Assembly: GCA_947359465.1 (NCBI GenBank)
Contig: OX375881.1
Coordinates: 76,779,914-76,843,913, forward strand
DNA: 64,000 bases
Source: Metellina segmentata
Taxonomy: Eukaryota > Arthropoda > Arachnida > Araneae > Tetragnathidae
Direction of reading: 5' to 3'
Positions within the stretch are counted from its first letter, which is position 1; each line of letters starts with the position of its first letter. The translations under genes and the position numbers were made by a program. Shown here piece after piece: positions 11,401-24,170 of the stretch. The notes under the pieces are model-generated. The model worked only from the letters and a program-made list of their open reading frames with translations, had not been told where the DNA came from and ran no database searches.

Positions 11401-14400
11401 GTTGATTGTGCACCCTTCCTCTGAAGGTGCAGGTTTTTAAATAATTTATGGGGTAACATAGCAATCACACTGCCACTCTAAAATAACTTACTGGGCTCAT
11501 GCCTGGTAATATGCGCATCTAGAGAATTTGAAACGTTAGTTATTTGTTTGTTATATTGTTGTAAAATAAATGTTAGTGCAGCACTATAGATTTGTTTTTG
11601 TTGATAATTGATTGCCTATCATTTGAATGAATTTAAAACTAAAATTTCTTGCTTTGTGCAAGGGCAGATATAGAAATCTAGTTGGATAGACTTTACATGG
11701 TAAAACATAGTTCTAGTAAGTTAGAATCCCGGTGTTGTTTTTCTGCAAAGTTTTATCAAATTAAAATTATATTTATAGTTATTCTTGGATGTTAGATTTG
11801 TTTTCTTCAAAAGTTTTTGTATGTTAGTTTATATTGTCTTACCAAATTACAAATTGTACATGTTTGGGTTACCTAATTAGTCTGATATTTATGTATACAG
11901 TTTAAAATATGGTGTTCCTAATTGTAGATTTTAAAAATAAGTGCTGTAAAATATTTTATTTTGTCATTTTTGTGCTTTAGAAACCAGTGATTTTTCTTTT
12001 TATGCAAGTATATAAAAACTATTGGTGATTAGAATTTTGCGGGGGGGGGGGGGGTGTCTTACTTCTGAAGAATATATGTTCATGGGAAGTTATACATTGT
12101 AATTGCTAAAAATTATGATCTCTCAATGTATATGAACATGTGTATTGGGAAAGATCTTGTCTGCCCTTGCTTTTTGTCATGTTTGAATAATTTTTTTATA
12201 TTACTTAAGCTGACGGTGTTTTTCTTTCGTTTCACCCACATCAGAGCTTTAAGGAAGAGATTAGTGGGGATACTGTTAAAACTGCACAGTTTTATGACTT
12301 ATGTAAAACCATTTGTAGATATATTTGTGAAATTTTATGTAACTTACTATGTTTTAAAAATATTCCTCTATTTTTAGTCTGTATTTCTTTAACTACACAC
12401 ACAAAACACTTAATCCTTCATTATTGGTTAATAATTTATTCTATGAGACTTCTTCTGGAGACCAAATTTGCATATAGGAACTTCTCGGAATGTAATTCTA
12501 TTTCTGTGATTCGGCAATGGAAGGTATAATTTTCCAAGGCATTTGTCCTTTTACAACAAGTGCATGGATTATTATGCTTTTTGAGAGAATTGTGATCTTA
12601 TTTAAAATGGACATTATTTGCTAATGGAAATTAGTTGGAAGCCTGTCTGAATTTAGTAATTAACTGTTTTTTATCTTAAAGTCACCCTAATGCTTTTTCT
12701 ATGACATGCTATTTGAAATGGGTAATTTTCTGTGGTGATGCACGATTACATCTTTTAATCCAAACATGAGCAGAACAAAAAGCCTTATATTTTTGGCCAT
12801 TATAGGTTAATAGTTTTATTATACTTGTATGAATATAATGTTTATAATGCTTTTTTTTTTTTATACTTTTAAATTGAAAAGTTTTAAACAGTTAAAAGAT
12901 GACCTGTTATCTATGCTTTTTGTGCATTTGAAACATCTTTTCAAGATTGGGTTTTTTCTAGTTTTTTTTTTCTGTTGGAAGCATATGTATTTTAACCTGC
13001 TAGTCAGTTTACATGGGGCCCATGATATTCACGTTCTCAGCTTATTCCTAGTGTAATAAAAATATTGTAGGTTACAAATGTAAGTTCTAAAACCATGATC
13101 ATCAAGGTCCATTAACTATCAGGCTAAAGATTGCATCCATTGTGAAAGCGACTGGTGTGGAAGAAATTTTAGTTCCTGTGTAATATGTAGCGATAGATAA
13201 TATTTTTAAATTGCTATTTGTGTTTCCAAAACTATCTTGGATTATTTTAGTGCTTTAATTTATTTAACCTTCTTGAGACGTCAAATTAGCTGTTTAATTC
13301 CTGCAAGGGGTTTGACACACTTTGGACTCTTAACGTTAAAGGGAAGAAATTTTGCTGGTGTTAAACTAGGGATGAGTCCCAATGCAATCTTCCTAGATTA
13401 GTAACTGTTAGAATGGTTCTTTTCATTGTGTACTGATTTAATCGCCCTTGCATAGCAAAACTGATAAGCAACAAATCAAGCAAACAAGATTCTTTTTCAA
13501 GTTACTGTTTGTAAAATACAAATTTCAAACAAGTTACAAACTCTGAATGTAATATGGACTTATGTTTTTATTTTAATGTTTGATCTTATTTTGTTGCAGT
13601 GAAATTGGACGTCCATAAAAATCAATTTTAACCCGCATTGTTGAATAAAAATTACAGTTCAGGTTATTAAGAAATAATGTTGAAAGATACAAAAAACTGG
13701 TGTAACGTATACAATTTAATAAACTGATGTGGTTATTTTTTATTTAGTAGTTTTTCTATTAAATATGTGTTGTCCGACGAGTTAACTATTCAGATCAATA
13801 TAAATTTCAGTAATGTGGCGAATACATCGAAAATGATACTGATATTTTTAATAATTAGTTTATTTTAAATTTTTAATAATTAGTCTGTTAAACAATGTGT
13901 CTGCATCTCATAATATGTGAAATGATACAATATAAATATGTACATTATACTTCACACAACATTCTGTTTTGGATTTTAAAAGTTCATATTTTAAATTAGA
14001 TGAACATTAAATACTTCAGACACTTGAGAAACGATTACTTTCCGATCCAAATATCTCGAATTTAATCTTGCAAATTCGAAATAGAAATCTTCTCATCCAG
14101 CCATAAGTTGAAAATGATTTCCATTTGACAGTCCCCGTCAGTTAATCTTGAGAACCAATTATCCCATAAAATCGGAGTGGCGAGTTTGTGAGTCTGCCAA
14201 CCAAAAACCGTGTACGTTAAATCTGTCGTCTTAAATAAACACATGTTGATCTCGGATCGTGTCGAGTGTTACCCAGTGGTTAATTACCGTTGCCCAATTG
14301 AATCTGTGATCCTTGTATCTTCAACTTAGGGTTATATCCAGAACTCGCCAATATAACGTATTGCTTGTTTTCAAAAATGTATATGCTTCCTTTTATTTTA

Positions 14401-14709
14401 ATACTTAATTTGTTTGTTCGGAATTCTTACAGGTGTTTTTTCCCCTCTTCCTATAAATAATTTTACAGCTATCCACTAGCTGAAGAACTGGTTTAACTCA
14501 AATACACGAACTCTAGAACGTGCTTCCATGTCCATTTATTGCAGAAAAACAAACTAGATGTCTACAGATTGACCTGAAGAGACGGAAGAAATGGCCTGTT
14601 TTCAACGGTGTTCTTAAGTATAAGTGTATCAAATTTAGTGTGGATTGGTCGAATGGTGTAGATTTGAAAAGATAATATACACCCACCCACGTCCTTTTTT
14701 ATCTATATA
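8479..14709 (+). other. repeat-poor region, probable long Pur 3' UTR plus intergenic DNA
   Basis: This 6.2 kb is AT-rich and T-rich on the + strand, and apart from a poly-G run near 12042 and short AT microsatellites I recognise no transposon in it, unlike the rest of the window. Short ORFs (for example 8911-9354) lack family signatures. AATAAA hexamers occur near 11564, 13643 and 13719. A Pumilio-type TGTAAATA lies at 10588-10595. A long 3' UTR ending near 13.7 kb is an inference. Confidence 0.4.
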
Positions 14710-14988
14710 CTAGCCAGTAGGCCTGGAAGATGTATCGATACATCGTGGAAAACCGGTTTCGCGATTTTCCCGATGTCACACAGCCAATCTCGGAGCACTA
14801 TCACGATTTCGATATTTTCAAAGCGCATGCGCGAAATCGCGGTTTTTTCCGATCTCACGCAGCTAATCCCAGGGCATCATCACGGTTTCAAACGATGCCA
14901 CGCAGCCAATCCCAGAGCATCATCATGGTTTTCCGGTGTCACGATATTCGATGTTTTCAAAGCGCATGCGCGATTCATCGTGAAAAAC

Positions 14989-15655
14989 ACTAGCGCCTCA
15001 GCGTAAGTGTCCGACAAGTTGACTGATTGGCTCCTCATATATATGTTGTATGGTTGTTGTTAGTAGTATTTCTCGCCAACTTATAATAAGGGGAGGCAAA
15101 AATGAACTCTTATTTTAAAGAGCTCCTCTTGGTGAAGCAACGGTGGCCAAATGGCTAAAATCACTTACCATCAGATTGGCGTTAGCGGCGGAGGATGACT
15201 GGCGGAAATATTTTTAGATCATCCAAATTATTTTAAAACAATTCCAATTTAATTCCTTTTGATTCTAAATTACTTTTCCTAATTTTTAATACCCTTTTTT
15301 TTATTTTTCCAAACTTCCGTTGATTTTACATAAATAATCTAAAAACCACTCCTGAACTCACTACCAGCTGATATTTTTCCGCCCCTCTGCCGTCCCCTTT
15401 GCTTTAGGATGATGGTGTCGTATCCATCCCTGGTTTAGGACCATTCTGATGTAACAAAAAGCATACATAAAACACTAACTTATATAATAAAAGGATACAA
15501 TTTTCGGTTCAAAATGTTAAAACCGTTCCTATCAGTCAAAGAGATCTGCGCCAAAACGTAGATAAATAGCCAAATGAAACACCTTACGTCTCAGGCACAT
15601 GATCATACCAGCCAATCAGAGTCAACTTGTCGGACACTAACGCTGAGGCGCTTGT
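14989..15655. mobile_element. MITE with 9-bp duplication (Mutator-like)
   Basis: Both sides carry GTGAAAAAC (14980-14988 and 15656-15664). The inverted ends share GCGCCTCAGCGTWAGTGTCC followed by GACAAGTTGACT and GATTGGC, about 45 bp with a 2-bp indel. A 9-bp duplication with long TIRs points to a Mutator-like non-autonomous element. The 667-bp interior holds no gene. Confidence 0.8.
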
Positions 15656-16738
15656 GTGAAAAACCGATGTTGACATCGGTTTCGCGATTTTCACGTTGAG
15701 TTGCCAAACCAGTATTTCATGGTTTTCCGGTATCACGATTTTCGATGTTTTCATAGCGCATGCGCGATTCATCGTGAAAAACCGATGTGGACATCGGTTT
15801 CTCGTTGAGTTGCCTAATCAGTATCTCATGATTTTCCGGTATGAAATTTCGCGTTGATGATGGCGTGTTATTTTAGCATCTTTGGAGGAAATTTGGGTTC
15901 AGATCGACACAACGATTCCGATGTTTATTTATGTGCGATTTTCCACTACGGTACTTAGATTTTCGATGCCGCGATAAAAGGCTAACTAATGAGAATTTTG
16001 CGATTTCTGCGCTGATTTTTTTTGTAGGGAATAAGTTGGCACATAAAGATTGAAAATTAAAAGTTTCAAACTGCGAGAGAGCGAATAATTCTACTCGTTT
16101 GCTGAATTTATCTAGGTAAGCTTTATATTACGTTTTTTAATTAGTTAATGGTTTTTTATTAGCTTAAAAATACTTAAAAACTAAATCATTTTGCAAAATC
16201 TGCGAATTTTAAAGATGTTTCCTTTTTTTTTTTAATTAATGAGGAATTTCTTAAAATCATTTGTGTTCTGATGATGACTTTTGTTTCCAGAATTTTTTTT
16301 GTGTGAAATTGAAATTCAGTACAATTAAAAAATTTTAAAACCAAAATGATTTTGCACAGTTCAAGTTGAATTCCGAAAACCCTCTTGTTTCTTGATGTTG
16401 CAATCAATCTGCTTGCATCCCTTTTTCTTGTGAACTTCTGTGGAAATATAGGTTATATATGCCGTCATCATTACTAACAGGAATCAAATGCCCCTTTATT
16501 TCTATTTATGTAGAAGTTTTTCTCTTTGTAAATAAGCTCTAATTTTTGAAACTACTTGATCATATATGGTGCGTGGAACACACACATATATATATATATA
16601 TGCAAAATCTTGTTTTAAATCATGCATGTTTCTTAAACGTACAACGCAGATCTTTGTTACTTTTTTCCTACCACAATTTTACATAGCAAAGAAAAGAACT
16701 TTTAAAATATTTTATGCACACACACACATATATATATA

Positions 16739-18279
16739 CTAGCAAAATACCCGACCTTACTCGGTTTGAATTGGTTTACTCTAGATTGAAGAGATAATCA
16801 AAATATATAATGACTTACGTTTTTTGTAGAATAAAAATTTATTTTAACATCTTTCGCCATCTTTATATTTTCTACAACTTACTTTGGACACAAATCCTAC
16901 ACATGCATATCCATTCATGTAATACATTTCACATACATCGCACAATTGCTGTATGACAAAGCTACAAAATGACGAAAGGTGATACTAAGGTTACTACTAT
17001 AAAAGACGATTTATAGGAAGATTTGGAATTCCCTTTCTTAAGTTCTTTTCATGTTCGACTCAATTAATTAAAATTACGATTTACGGTGAGTGCTCTCGCA
17101 CTCATAGTCAACAAAACAATATTTTTTACTTGTGGCACTCTTGCCTCCGGTATGCGACATTGTGAAATTTTGCAATCTTCTAATGTCATTATTACAACGA
17201 ATTTTTTAATGTTTGAAAACGTTCCAGTTTGGATTAATAAACATTATTATTCTTTAAATAACGGCATTATTCTTTCAATAATGGTATTACACTTAAAATT
17301 TACTGAAAATTTATACTGACTTACCTAACATTTTTAAGTCTAATACTTTGTGGTGCTGTTGCGTGTGATGAGAAGGAAAACACATTTATTAAAATAATAA
17401 ATATTTAAAGCAGGAAACAGCGAAGTAAAACAAAATAAAAGATGTCGCAAAAAATTGTTCTAAAGATATTAATTTGTGATTCAATTTTATCTCTTGATCT
17501 CGCACAGTTGCCACAACTTACAACTAAAAGTGTACAAAATTTAGAAATGTGAAATTAATTCAGAGCGAACGAACCAGAAAAAATATCATTGATCGCCCGA
17601 TCTTGTTCATTCACGTTTCATTGAAAAATATCGTCTGTCCCAAATATTCTTAAATCGTTTTCATTGCGCAAAGAATAAAAATAAGACTCGAAATAAATGA
17701 AGTATCAGAGATGAAATTCCATAAAAAAAAAAAAAATTTTGAAGAATAATTACTTTTTCAGCAGTACTGGTAAAGCAATCGAAGTAATCGTAATATTCAA
17801 TAGACATTCCAATTTTTCCCAAACTACCAAATTATGGTTGATTTAAGTATACTTACTCAGGTGTATTAGCATGAAACTCAACTAAATATAGCAATAAAGA
17901 AATGTTTAATATTGCATTCACTAAACTAATAGATAATGTGTAAAATAAAATACAATGCAATAAAATATCTGGAATACAATTCATGTCATGTCTACACAAA
18001 CACACTAACACAAAATCGAGCATAGAACAGAAAGACGGACAGACAGACTTTCGCAACCAATGCCACTCACTAAATGAAGATAAGTACTCACTGTATGCAA
18101 ATTTTCATGAAAATATCTTAAACCGCGTGGACGTGTATAGGGCACAACATACAGACAGACAGACACCAAACGAGAAAAAGACGGATTCGGCATCAGAAGG
18201 GTCCAAAACGGATAGAAAACTTGAAATGGGTCGAAAATATTGAATGTACAAACAAACACTCCATTCTTATTTATATAGA
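16739..18279 (-). mobile_element. non-autonomous Helitron (second family)
   Basis: Minus-strand 5' end TCTATATAAATAAGAATGG at 18279, followed by GTTTGTTTGTAC. The 3' end reads GGTCGGGTATTTTGCTAG at 16739. It sits between A (16738) and T (18280), the Helitron insertion signature, with no duplication. The interior is AT-rich, contains the CAGACAGACAG-type stretch near 18160, and has no Rep/helicase. Confidence 0.75.
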
Positions 18280-18406
18280 TATAGTGATGTAGGAACAAGG
18301 TTTTGCTTTTTACTATGCATAAAATGCATGGTTAACATCACGATGTATCGTGATGTTAGAATGGCGATGTATCACGATGTCAAAATTTGAACATCGCCCA
18401 GGCCTA

Positions 18407-19036
18407 GTGGCCAGCACGGCGTTGCTTCTCGAACCAAAGCCGTGATGGCATTGTCAAACGCGGCCAAATTCAATCGGCTTGCTGTCACAATCTCTTGCGG
18501 AAATATAAATATTCAATTGAAAAATTATTTATTAAAAGAAAATCATATGTACAAGTATTCGATCTTTTGTAGAATTGTTCTTGCCCGTGGGGTCACAATC
18601 GCGAAGCCGATTCCAAAGGACGTAAAAGTCTGGACTTCATTGTCTGATGCGCCCATGTTCGTTTTGCAAAAATAAAACGTTACAATTGACAAATTATTTA
18701 TTTGAAGAAATCAAATGTTGAGTCTGGTGTTAAATCTTTCGCAACAAAAAAGAACTAAACAATGCCAGTCATATTTTTTTAAATTTGGTTTGCTTTGAAT
18801 CGGGAGCGCAGGAAATGGAATCTGATTTCTCGATCGCGAAGGTCAAATTCGTATGGGGTAATTACTACTAATTAACGTCGTACTAGAGCAACATAATTAG
18901 CACCTGAGCTGGCACCCCACTCTCCAAACTTCCACACCAACCTAACGTGAGGACTGCATGGGGGAAAATATTAGAGAAAATCATAATTTTAGCTATCTTT
19001 TGTAAAATTTTCCGCAGATTTCAATTTTGTTGAAAT
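18407..19036 (-). mobile_element. Helitron A 3' segment between the hAT and CR1 insertions
   Basis: This segment holds the Helitron family 3' sequence and degenerate modules (GCGGAAATATAAATATTCAA near 18500; TTTTCCGCAGATTTCAA near 19005). A rearranged SINE interrupts it at 18857-18956. No protein-coding potential. Confidence 0.6.
18857..18956 (-). repeat. SINE fragment with internal deletion
   Basis: The segment carries the SINE tail (TTAACGTCGTACTAGAGCAAC) joined directly to a distal body piece (CACCTGAGCTGGCACCCCAC through AACGTGAGGAC). The tRNA head and middle are missing. Confidence 0.7.
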
Positions 19037-19182
19037 TAGTTAGTTGGCAGGTGGAGGAAAAGGCAGTAGTGTGGGTGGGAACTAATGTTGGAGTTTAAGA
19101 GGGAAGCGGAAACACTTTTAAGAGGCATTAAGTCTCATGGGGTAGAGGTAACAGTATTAGGATTACTACCTGGGTATGGGTA

Positions 19183-19715
19183 GAGTGCCTATATAATAAG
19201 AGTGGCGACATACGGGAAACACTTTCTGATTGGCTTAGAGACCTTTTCTACCGCCTTAGGCGGTCTTTTCCTATCTCCCGTAGACTTAACATGGGAACTT
19301 TTTGTGTGTTCGAGAAAAACGTGTGTATATTAAATTAAAAAGAAAATATTGCTTATTCATGTTCCATTTCGCGTTCTAGAATGTTTATTTAATATTATTT
19401 TAGTGTTTTGTCAGTATAAATTTGAAGACTTTTTGAGTAAATATCTTTTTTTGAGCAACATGGTGTTTCCCGCAATCTAAGTTAGCGCGTTGTGCAATCC
19501 ATCTCATCAATTACGCATGTAATTGACCGTTTATATGATTCATTTATACCGAATGTATCCATATTATAACAATCATATGCTTTTTGTTCTCCTTGAAATG
19601 ATATATTAATTCGCACAACAATCTTCTTTAATACGATTCTGGTAGAAAAATGGCTGCCGCGCATGCGCATTGGGCCAAATTTGGTCCCTTGTCGCCACTT
19701 ATTATATAGGCACTC
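19183..19715. mobile_element. TA-flanked MITE (Tc1/mariner-like) in CR1
   Basis: The inverted ends share GAGTGCCTATATAATAAG followed by TGGCGAC, with a 2-bp indel between them. TA dinucleotides lie at 19181-19182 and 19716-19717. The 533-bp interior has a GC hairpin (ACCGCCTTAGGCGGT, near 19251) and no ORF of note. Confidence 0.8.
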
Positions 19716-20141
19716 TAGGTATGGATGGCTCAGGGATTTGTGTGAGAGGGAGGAGGTTAGATGAGCAGGGACAATTTGCATTTAAGCCTGATAGGTAAGA
19801 GGGAGGTTGGCATGCGGGTTTTAAATATTCTGGAGTCAAATAACTAGAATACAAGCAGGGATAGGTAGGATATAGAGGGTTGACAGTACACAATAATTGC
19901 TTAGGAAAACTAACAGAGTCTAAATTACAGGAGACAAACAATACAAAGGGAAAGTGCAATATCAAGACAAATAATACAAGGGTAAAGTGCAATATAAGGG
20001 TGAAAAACAATACAATGACTAATACTAACACTACTAAGGGAAAATGCAATATAAGGGTGAAAAATAAGCTAAAAGAATTTTATTGTAATGCTCGCAGTGT
20101 GAGAAATAAAATGGATGAGCTCAGGGGAATCGCACTAGCAG

Positions 20142-20353
20142 TGGTAATGGTAATTTTAGTTAACGTCGTACTAGAGCAACACAACGGGCTATTGACGACG
20201 GTCCGGGATCAGTCCCTTAAGGGAAAGATCCGAGGACAACACCTCGTAATTTTGAACGACGGTCAGATGACGAAGCAACACCTGAACTGGCACCCCACTC
20301 TCCAAACTTCCACGCCAACCCAACGTGAGGACTTTCGGAAAGGACAGATTTAA
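20142..20353 (-). repeat. tRNA-derived SINE (5'-truncated) in CR1
   Basis: A minus-strand copy beginning with the tail repeat GGTAATGGTAATTTTAG and TTAACGTCGTACTAGAGC, then GTCCGGGATCAGTCCCTTAA, the CGTCAGATGAC block and GGCACCCCACTCTCC. The tRNA head is absent. It interrupts CR1 coding sequence just after the endonuclease start. Confidence 0.8.
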
Positions 20354-20388
20354 GGGTATAGAATCAGTCTGGGTGAAACTGAATACAG

Positions 20389-20824
20389 TATCGCGTCGTG
20401 TAAAAGAAATAGCCTTTTTTAAAGAATTAAAGAAAAATTTATTTACAATATGGTAGCGACATCACCGTTACAACTACCTCTCATCATACGTTTTAAACAT
20501 GACGGCTGAAACACGCCATTCGAACACTGCACTCAGTCCACACTTCAACGAAGCATCCAATCGACTAAAAAAGCCGTTACAAAAAAATATCTTTTCACCA
20601 ACGTTATACATAAAAGAAAAAATGAACTTCCGGGAAAACCATTTAAGATCACATAAATATGTCAAAAGAAAAAATATCCTTTCCAAGAGTAATAATAAGT
20701 ATAAATAAACACAGGAAGTATCACAATATCACACACACACACACACACACACACACATCTTGGAATAAGGGAAAAAAATACTATAGAAATACATTTAAAA
20801 GATATTCCGGAAGTGTACGTTACA
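20389..20824 (-). repeat. 3' LTR of Gmr1-like copy 1
   Basis: Paired with 26667-27115. The outer end has decayed (TATCGCGTC instead of TGTAACGTC) while the inner end retains GTTACA. It contains an (AC)13 run at 20731-20756 where the partner LTR has a long (TA) run. Confidence 0.85.
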
Positions 20825-20988
20825 ACTCTTCCCCCCTTAGAATAACTTTTTACCCTGTAAAAAGTTACCATAACTTTTCAAAAAAAAACTAAATTCTACA
20901 AAATTTTATACAAATATTTACAAATATACATACAATGCCAAGTTACCTACAAAACTATAAAAATAAACTCAAAGGACATTTTGGTAAC

Positions 20989-22350
20989 TTAGAACAGTCG
21001 GCTAAGGCTGTCAGCATTCTGGTGTTTTCTGCCCTGACGATGGATTACCTCATAGTTCCAGGGCTGCAATGCAAGGGCCCATCTCATGAGACGTGGATTT
21101 ACCCCAGAGTTCTTTTTTAACCATACTAGAGGATTATGATCAGTTTGGATAAAGAACTTGGTAGGTCCATCCAGGTAGCATCGTAGCTTCTTGACAGCAA
21201 ACACAATAGCGGCACATTCTTTTTCTGTAGTTCCGTATTTTCGCTCTGCTGTTGAGAACTTTTTGCTGAGGAACAGAATAGGATGCTCCTCCCCCTTTTC
21301 TGTCTTCTGGGATAAAACTATACCCATGCCTAAATCTGAGGCATCACATTGAACATAAAACGGGGCATTAAAGTTAGGAGCATACAGAATAGGGTTCTGA
21401 GTTAGCCTCCTCTTCAGTTCTTGAAAAGACCGTTGGCATTCATTGGTCCACTGAATTTCGGACTTCTTGACTTTTCCCTTCAGGAGTTCGGTCAAAGGAG
21501 CAACAATAACAGAAAAGTTTGGGATGTATTGGCGGTAATACCCGGCTAATCCAAGGAATGCTCGAATGTCTGTCTTGGTGGTTGGAATAGAAAATTTTTG
21601 GATAGCCTGAATTTTCAACTCATTAGGGGACCTCTCCCCCTGTCCTACATAATGTCCCAAATACATCACTTTCTCTTGGGCAAATTTGCATTTGCTACTT
21701 TTCAAACGAAGGCCCGCTTTACTTATTATCTCCAAGATACAATTTAGATGTTTAAGGTGAGAACTCCAATCCAAGGAGAATATGGCCACGTCATCCAGAT
21801 ATGGTACTGCGAACATGTCCCACCCTCTCAAGAGCGCAGACATCATTTTGCTGAAGTAATAAGGAGCATTTTTCAGTCCAAACGGCATCCTTAATGGTCG
21901 AAAAGACCCGAAACTGGTCACGAAAGTGGCATACCGTTGAGCACCTTTAGTCATGGGAATTTGCCAGTAACCTTTTGACAAATCCAGAACAGTGATGAAT
22001 TTGGCATTGGAGATGGCTTCCACTCTTTCCTCGATGTTAGGGATAGGAAAATACTGAGTTTTCGTGATTTCATTCAGCTTTCGATAGTCAATGCAGGGCC
22101 TTGGGTCTTTCCCTGGTACCTCAACTAAAATCATAGGCGAAGTGAAATCACTCTCACCCACTTCAATAATTTTCATTTGGAGCATCTTTTCAATTTCGGC
22201 TTTCAAGATCTGCGATTGTCGGACCGACATTCGATATGGCTTCGCACAGATGGGCTTTATTTCAGAAAGTTCGATATCAAACTGGATACGATCTGTGAGG
22301 CCAAGCACGTTTGAGAAACACTTGAAATATTTACATATAACACAACTGAG
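20989..22350 (-). pseudogene. RT-RNase H of Gmr1-like copy 1
   Basis: An open frame of about 454 codons after the TAG at 22351-22353. The reverse transcriptase carries VPGKDPRPCIDYRKLN, LDLSKGYWQIPM, MPFGLKNAP and the catalytic YLDD; the RNase H carries QCDASDLGMG, TEKECAAIVFA, TDHNPL and ends NADSLSRL. All catalytic acidic residues I can identify are present. It is the last pol domain, 164 bp from the 3' LTR, with no integrase after it. The segment itself looks intact, but upstream in-frame stops separate it from IN and gag, so it would need readthrough or supply in trans. Confidence 0.88.
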
Positions 22351-22503
22351 CTAGTCAATCTGGTCGTCATCCAGTCTTCCTTTCACTTCACTGTTTCCCA
22401 ATATCTCCTCGAGATCAAAAATATTTGGATTGTTTTTCACAGGCAGGAATTCTTCTTCCAACTCTGATTCTTCATCCTCGCAAGTAGTGACCAGATTTAT
22501 GAA

Positions 22504-23650
22504 TTAAGGCCTCTGGTAGTAAGGTTTTAATAGATTTACATGATAGAGATTTGTGACGAATTTTTCCGGTTAGGAAGGGCAACAAAGTAGTTCGTTTCCG
22601 AAATCTTGCTTTCAATGGTCCCAGGACCATGTCGTTGAACCGCTAACTTATTTACAGGTGAGGGTGCAAGTACCAGTACTTTATATCCAACATTGAATTC
22701 ACGTTTCACGGTATTTTTGTCGTACCATTTTTTTTCTTTGCTTGGCCGCTTCCTCCATATTATCAATGGCTAGGCTGCGACATTTTTCCAATCTTCTGAG
22801 AAGATTGATGATATATTCAACAACTGAAGCATTTCCTTCTTCCGGCTGCAACCAGTTTTCATACAGAAGAGTGACGGGAGTCCGCAATTTTTTTCCATGA
22901 ACCAATTCAGCTGGACTGAATCCGGTGGATTCATGAGTAACTATCCTTAAGGCGAACAAGACTGCATGGACATGCTTCTCCCAATCTGGTCCTTCTTCGG
23001 TACACAAAACTCTCAAAATCCGTTTCAGGGTACGATGAAACCTTTCTACCGGATTGCTCTGGGGATGATACACAGAGCTAAGTACCACCTTGACGCCGAA
23101 ACGTTCAAAAAATTCCGACGTGAGTTCGCTCATAAACGAGGTTCCCTGTGGTCGTGTTGAATCTCCTTAGGAAAACCCATTCGACTAAAAATCTGAAGGA
23201 GAGCATTAATCACGGATCTAGATGTTATGTTTGGAACTGCCACAGCATCTGGGTACTTCGACGACATACACATTGCCGTAATCAGGTATCTTTGGCCTGA
23301 GTCCGTCTAGGGCAAAGGTCCTACATCGTCAATATTAATACGGGAAAAAACTTCTGTAATCACTGGAACAAGAGTCATGGGCGCTTTTTTCTTGTCCCTT
23401 GCCTTTCCAGCTCTCTGGCAGGAATCGCAAGCCTTCACGAAGTCCTCTGCTTCTTTGTAACAGTTATTCCAGAAAAAGTACTTGGTCATTCTGTCTTTGG
23501 TCTTGGTGGTCCCAAGATGACCTGACGTGCCTTCATGACACAATTTCAGTATCTTTTCTCGAAAACTCTATGGGCACGACGATGAGCTTCCTTTCGATAC
23601 CACTCTTGTCTTTCTTAATCTTTACCAAAAGTCGGCCTTTCACAAGTTCA
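22504..23650 (-). pseudogene. integrase of Gmr1-like copy 1, broken
   Basis: The zinc-binding region (HEGTSGHLGTTKTKDRM, then CDSCQRAGK) lies at 23400-23543. The catalytic core starts INIDDVGPLP and is cut by TAG at 23307-23309; it continues with SSVYHPQSNPVERFHRT and STGFSPAELVHGK (22770-23133). The C-terminal part has FNVGYKVLVL and ends KPYYQRP before TAA at 22504-22506. Relative to copy 2 there are extra bases near 23145, 22545 and 23560. Both copies share a frameshift at an A8 run (minus strand) near 22730. Family members place IN after RT; here it comes before. Confidence 0.83.
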
Positions 23651-23882
23651 AAATCTTTAGGAGGGTTTCCATTTTGGATTTGTTTTACTTGAGAGCTCAT
23701 CTCTTGATCTTCACCTTGAGCTTTGATTAGTTGCTTAGTATCCACTTTTAACAATTCAGTGATATCTTGATCTTCTGCCACCTGAGTGAACTCGTCACTT
23801 ACTTCCTCTGTTTCCATTTCATTTTTTCCCAAGGTACTGAATTCTTCCGCTGGGATAGGGTTTTCGGATTCTTTAATTAAAG

Positions 23883-23921
<39 letters not shown>

Positions 23922-24170
23922 CATCCCTTTCTTTCACTTTTTTCTGATGCCTCGTCAGTACTGCATTTATTTGATCCACAGATTGACAATCTTCCCTTTT
24001 TAACAAGGCAGCAGTCCGATTCCCTAAAAGATATCGTCCGCGGTCTAGTTCATCTGGAATCACAGCAGCCTTAGTGAGTGTTTTTCCCAATTCACACTCT
24101 ACCAGAACTTCGGCAAGAGGTAAACAAGTTGAGCTGGAGTCCAAAGGTTGCTGTACCCAAACATGTTCAC
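23651..24170 (-). pseudogene. protease-integrase linker region of Gmr1-like copy 1
   Basis: This continues the gag-protease frame after a one-base deletion near 24170. It includes LAEVLVECELGKTLTKAAVI, an acidic linker (ELLKVDTKQLIKAQGEDQEM) and a Ser-Leu run encoded by a (GA/TC)n microsatellite at about 23886-23920. Copy 2 has a shorter run and an inserted hairpin at the same place. No known domain in the linker. Confidence 0.65.

Larger units (their letters stand above)
14718..18406. mobile_element. hAT-type TIR element inside Helitron A
   Basis: The left end reads TAGGCCTGGAAGATGT and the right end is the complement of TAGGCCTGGGCGATGT. Flanking octamers CTAGCCAG (14710-14717) and GTGGCCAG (18407-18414) match at 6 of 8, and removing the element restores a Helitron 3' end. 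Both ends carry subterminal arrays built from CATGCGCGATTCATCG, CGGTTTCGCGATTTTC and GATGTATC motifs, typical of transposase-binding regions. No transposase is recognisable. It contains a MULE-like MITE (14989-15655) and a Helitron (16739-18279). Confidence 0.7.

Noticed and set aside
20659..20892. ORFs with Thr-His or Cys-Val runs
   Set aside because: They are translations of the (AC)n microsatellite in an LTR.
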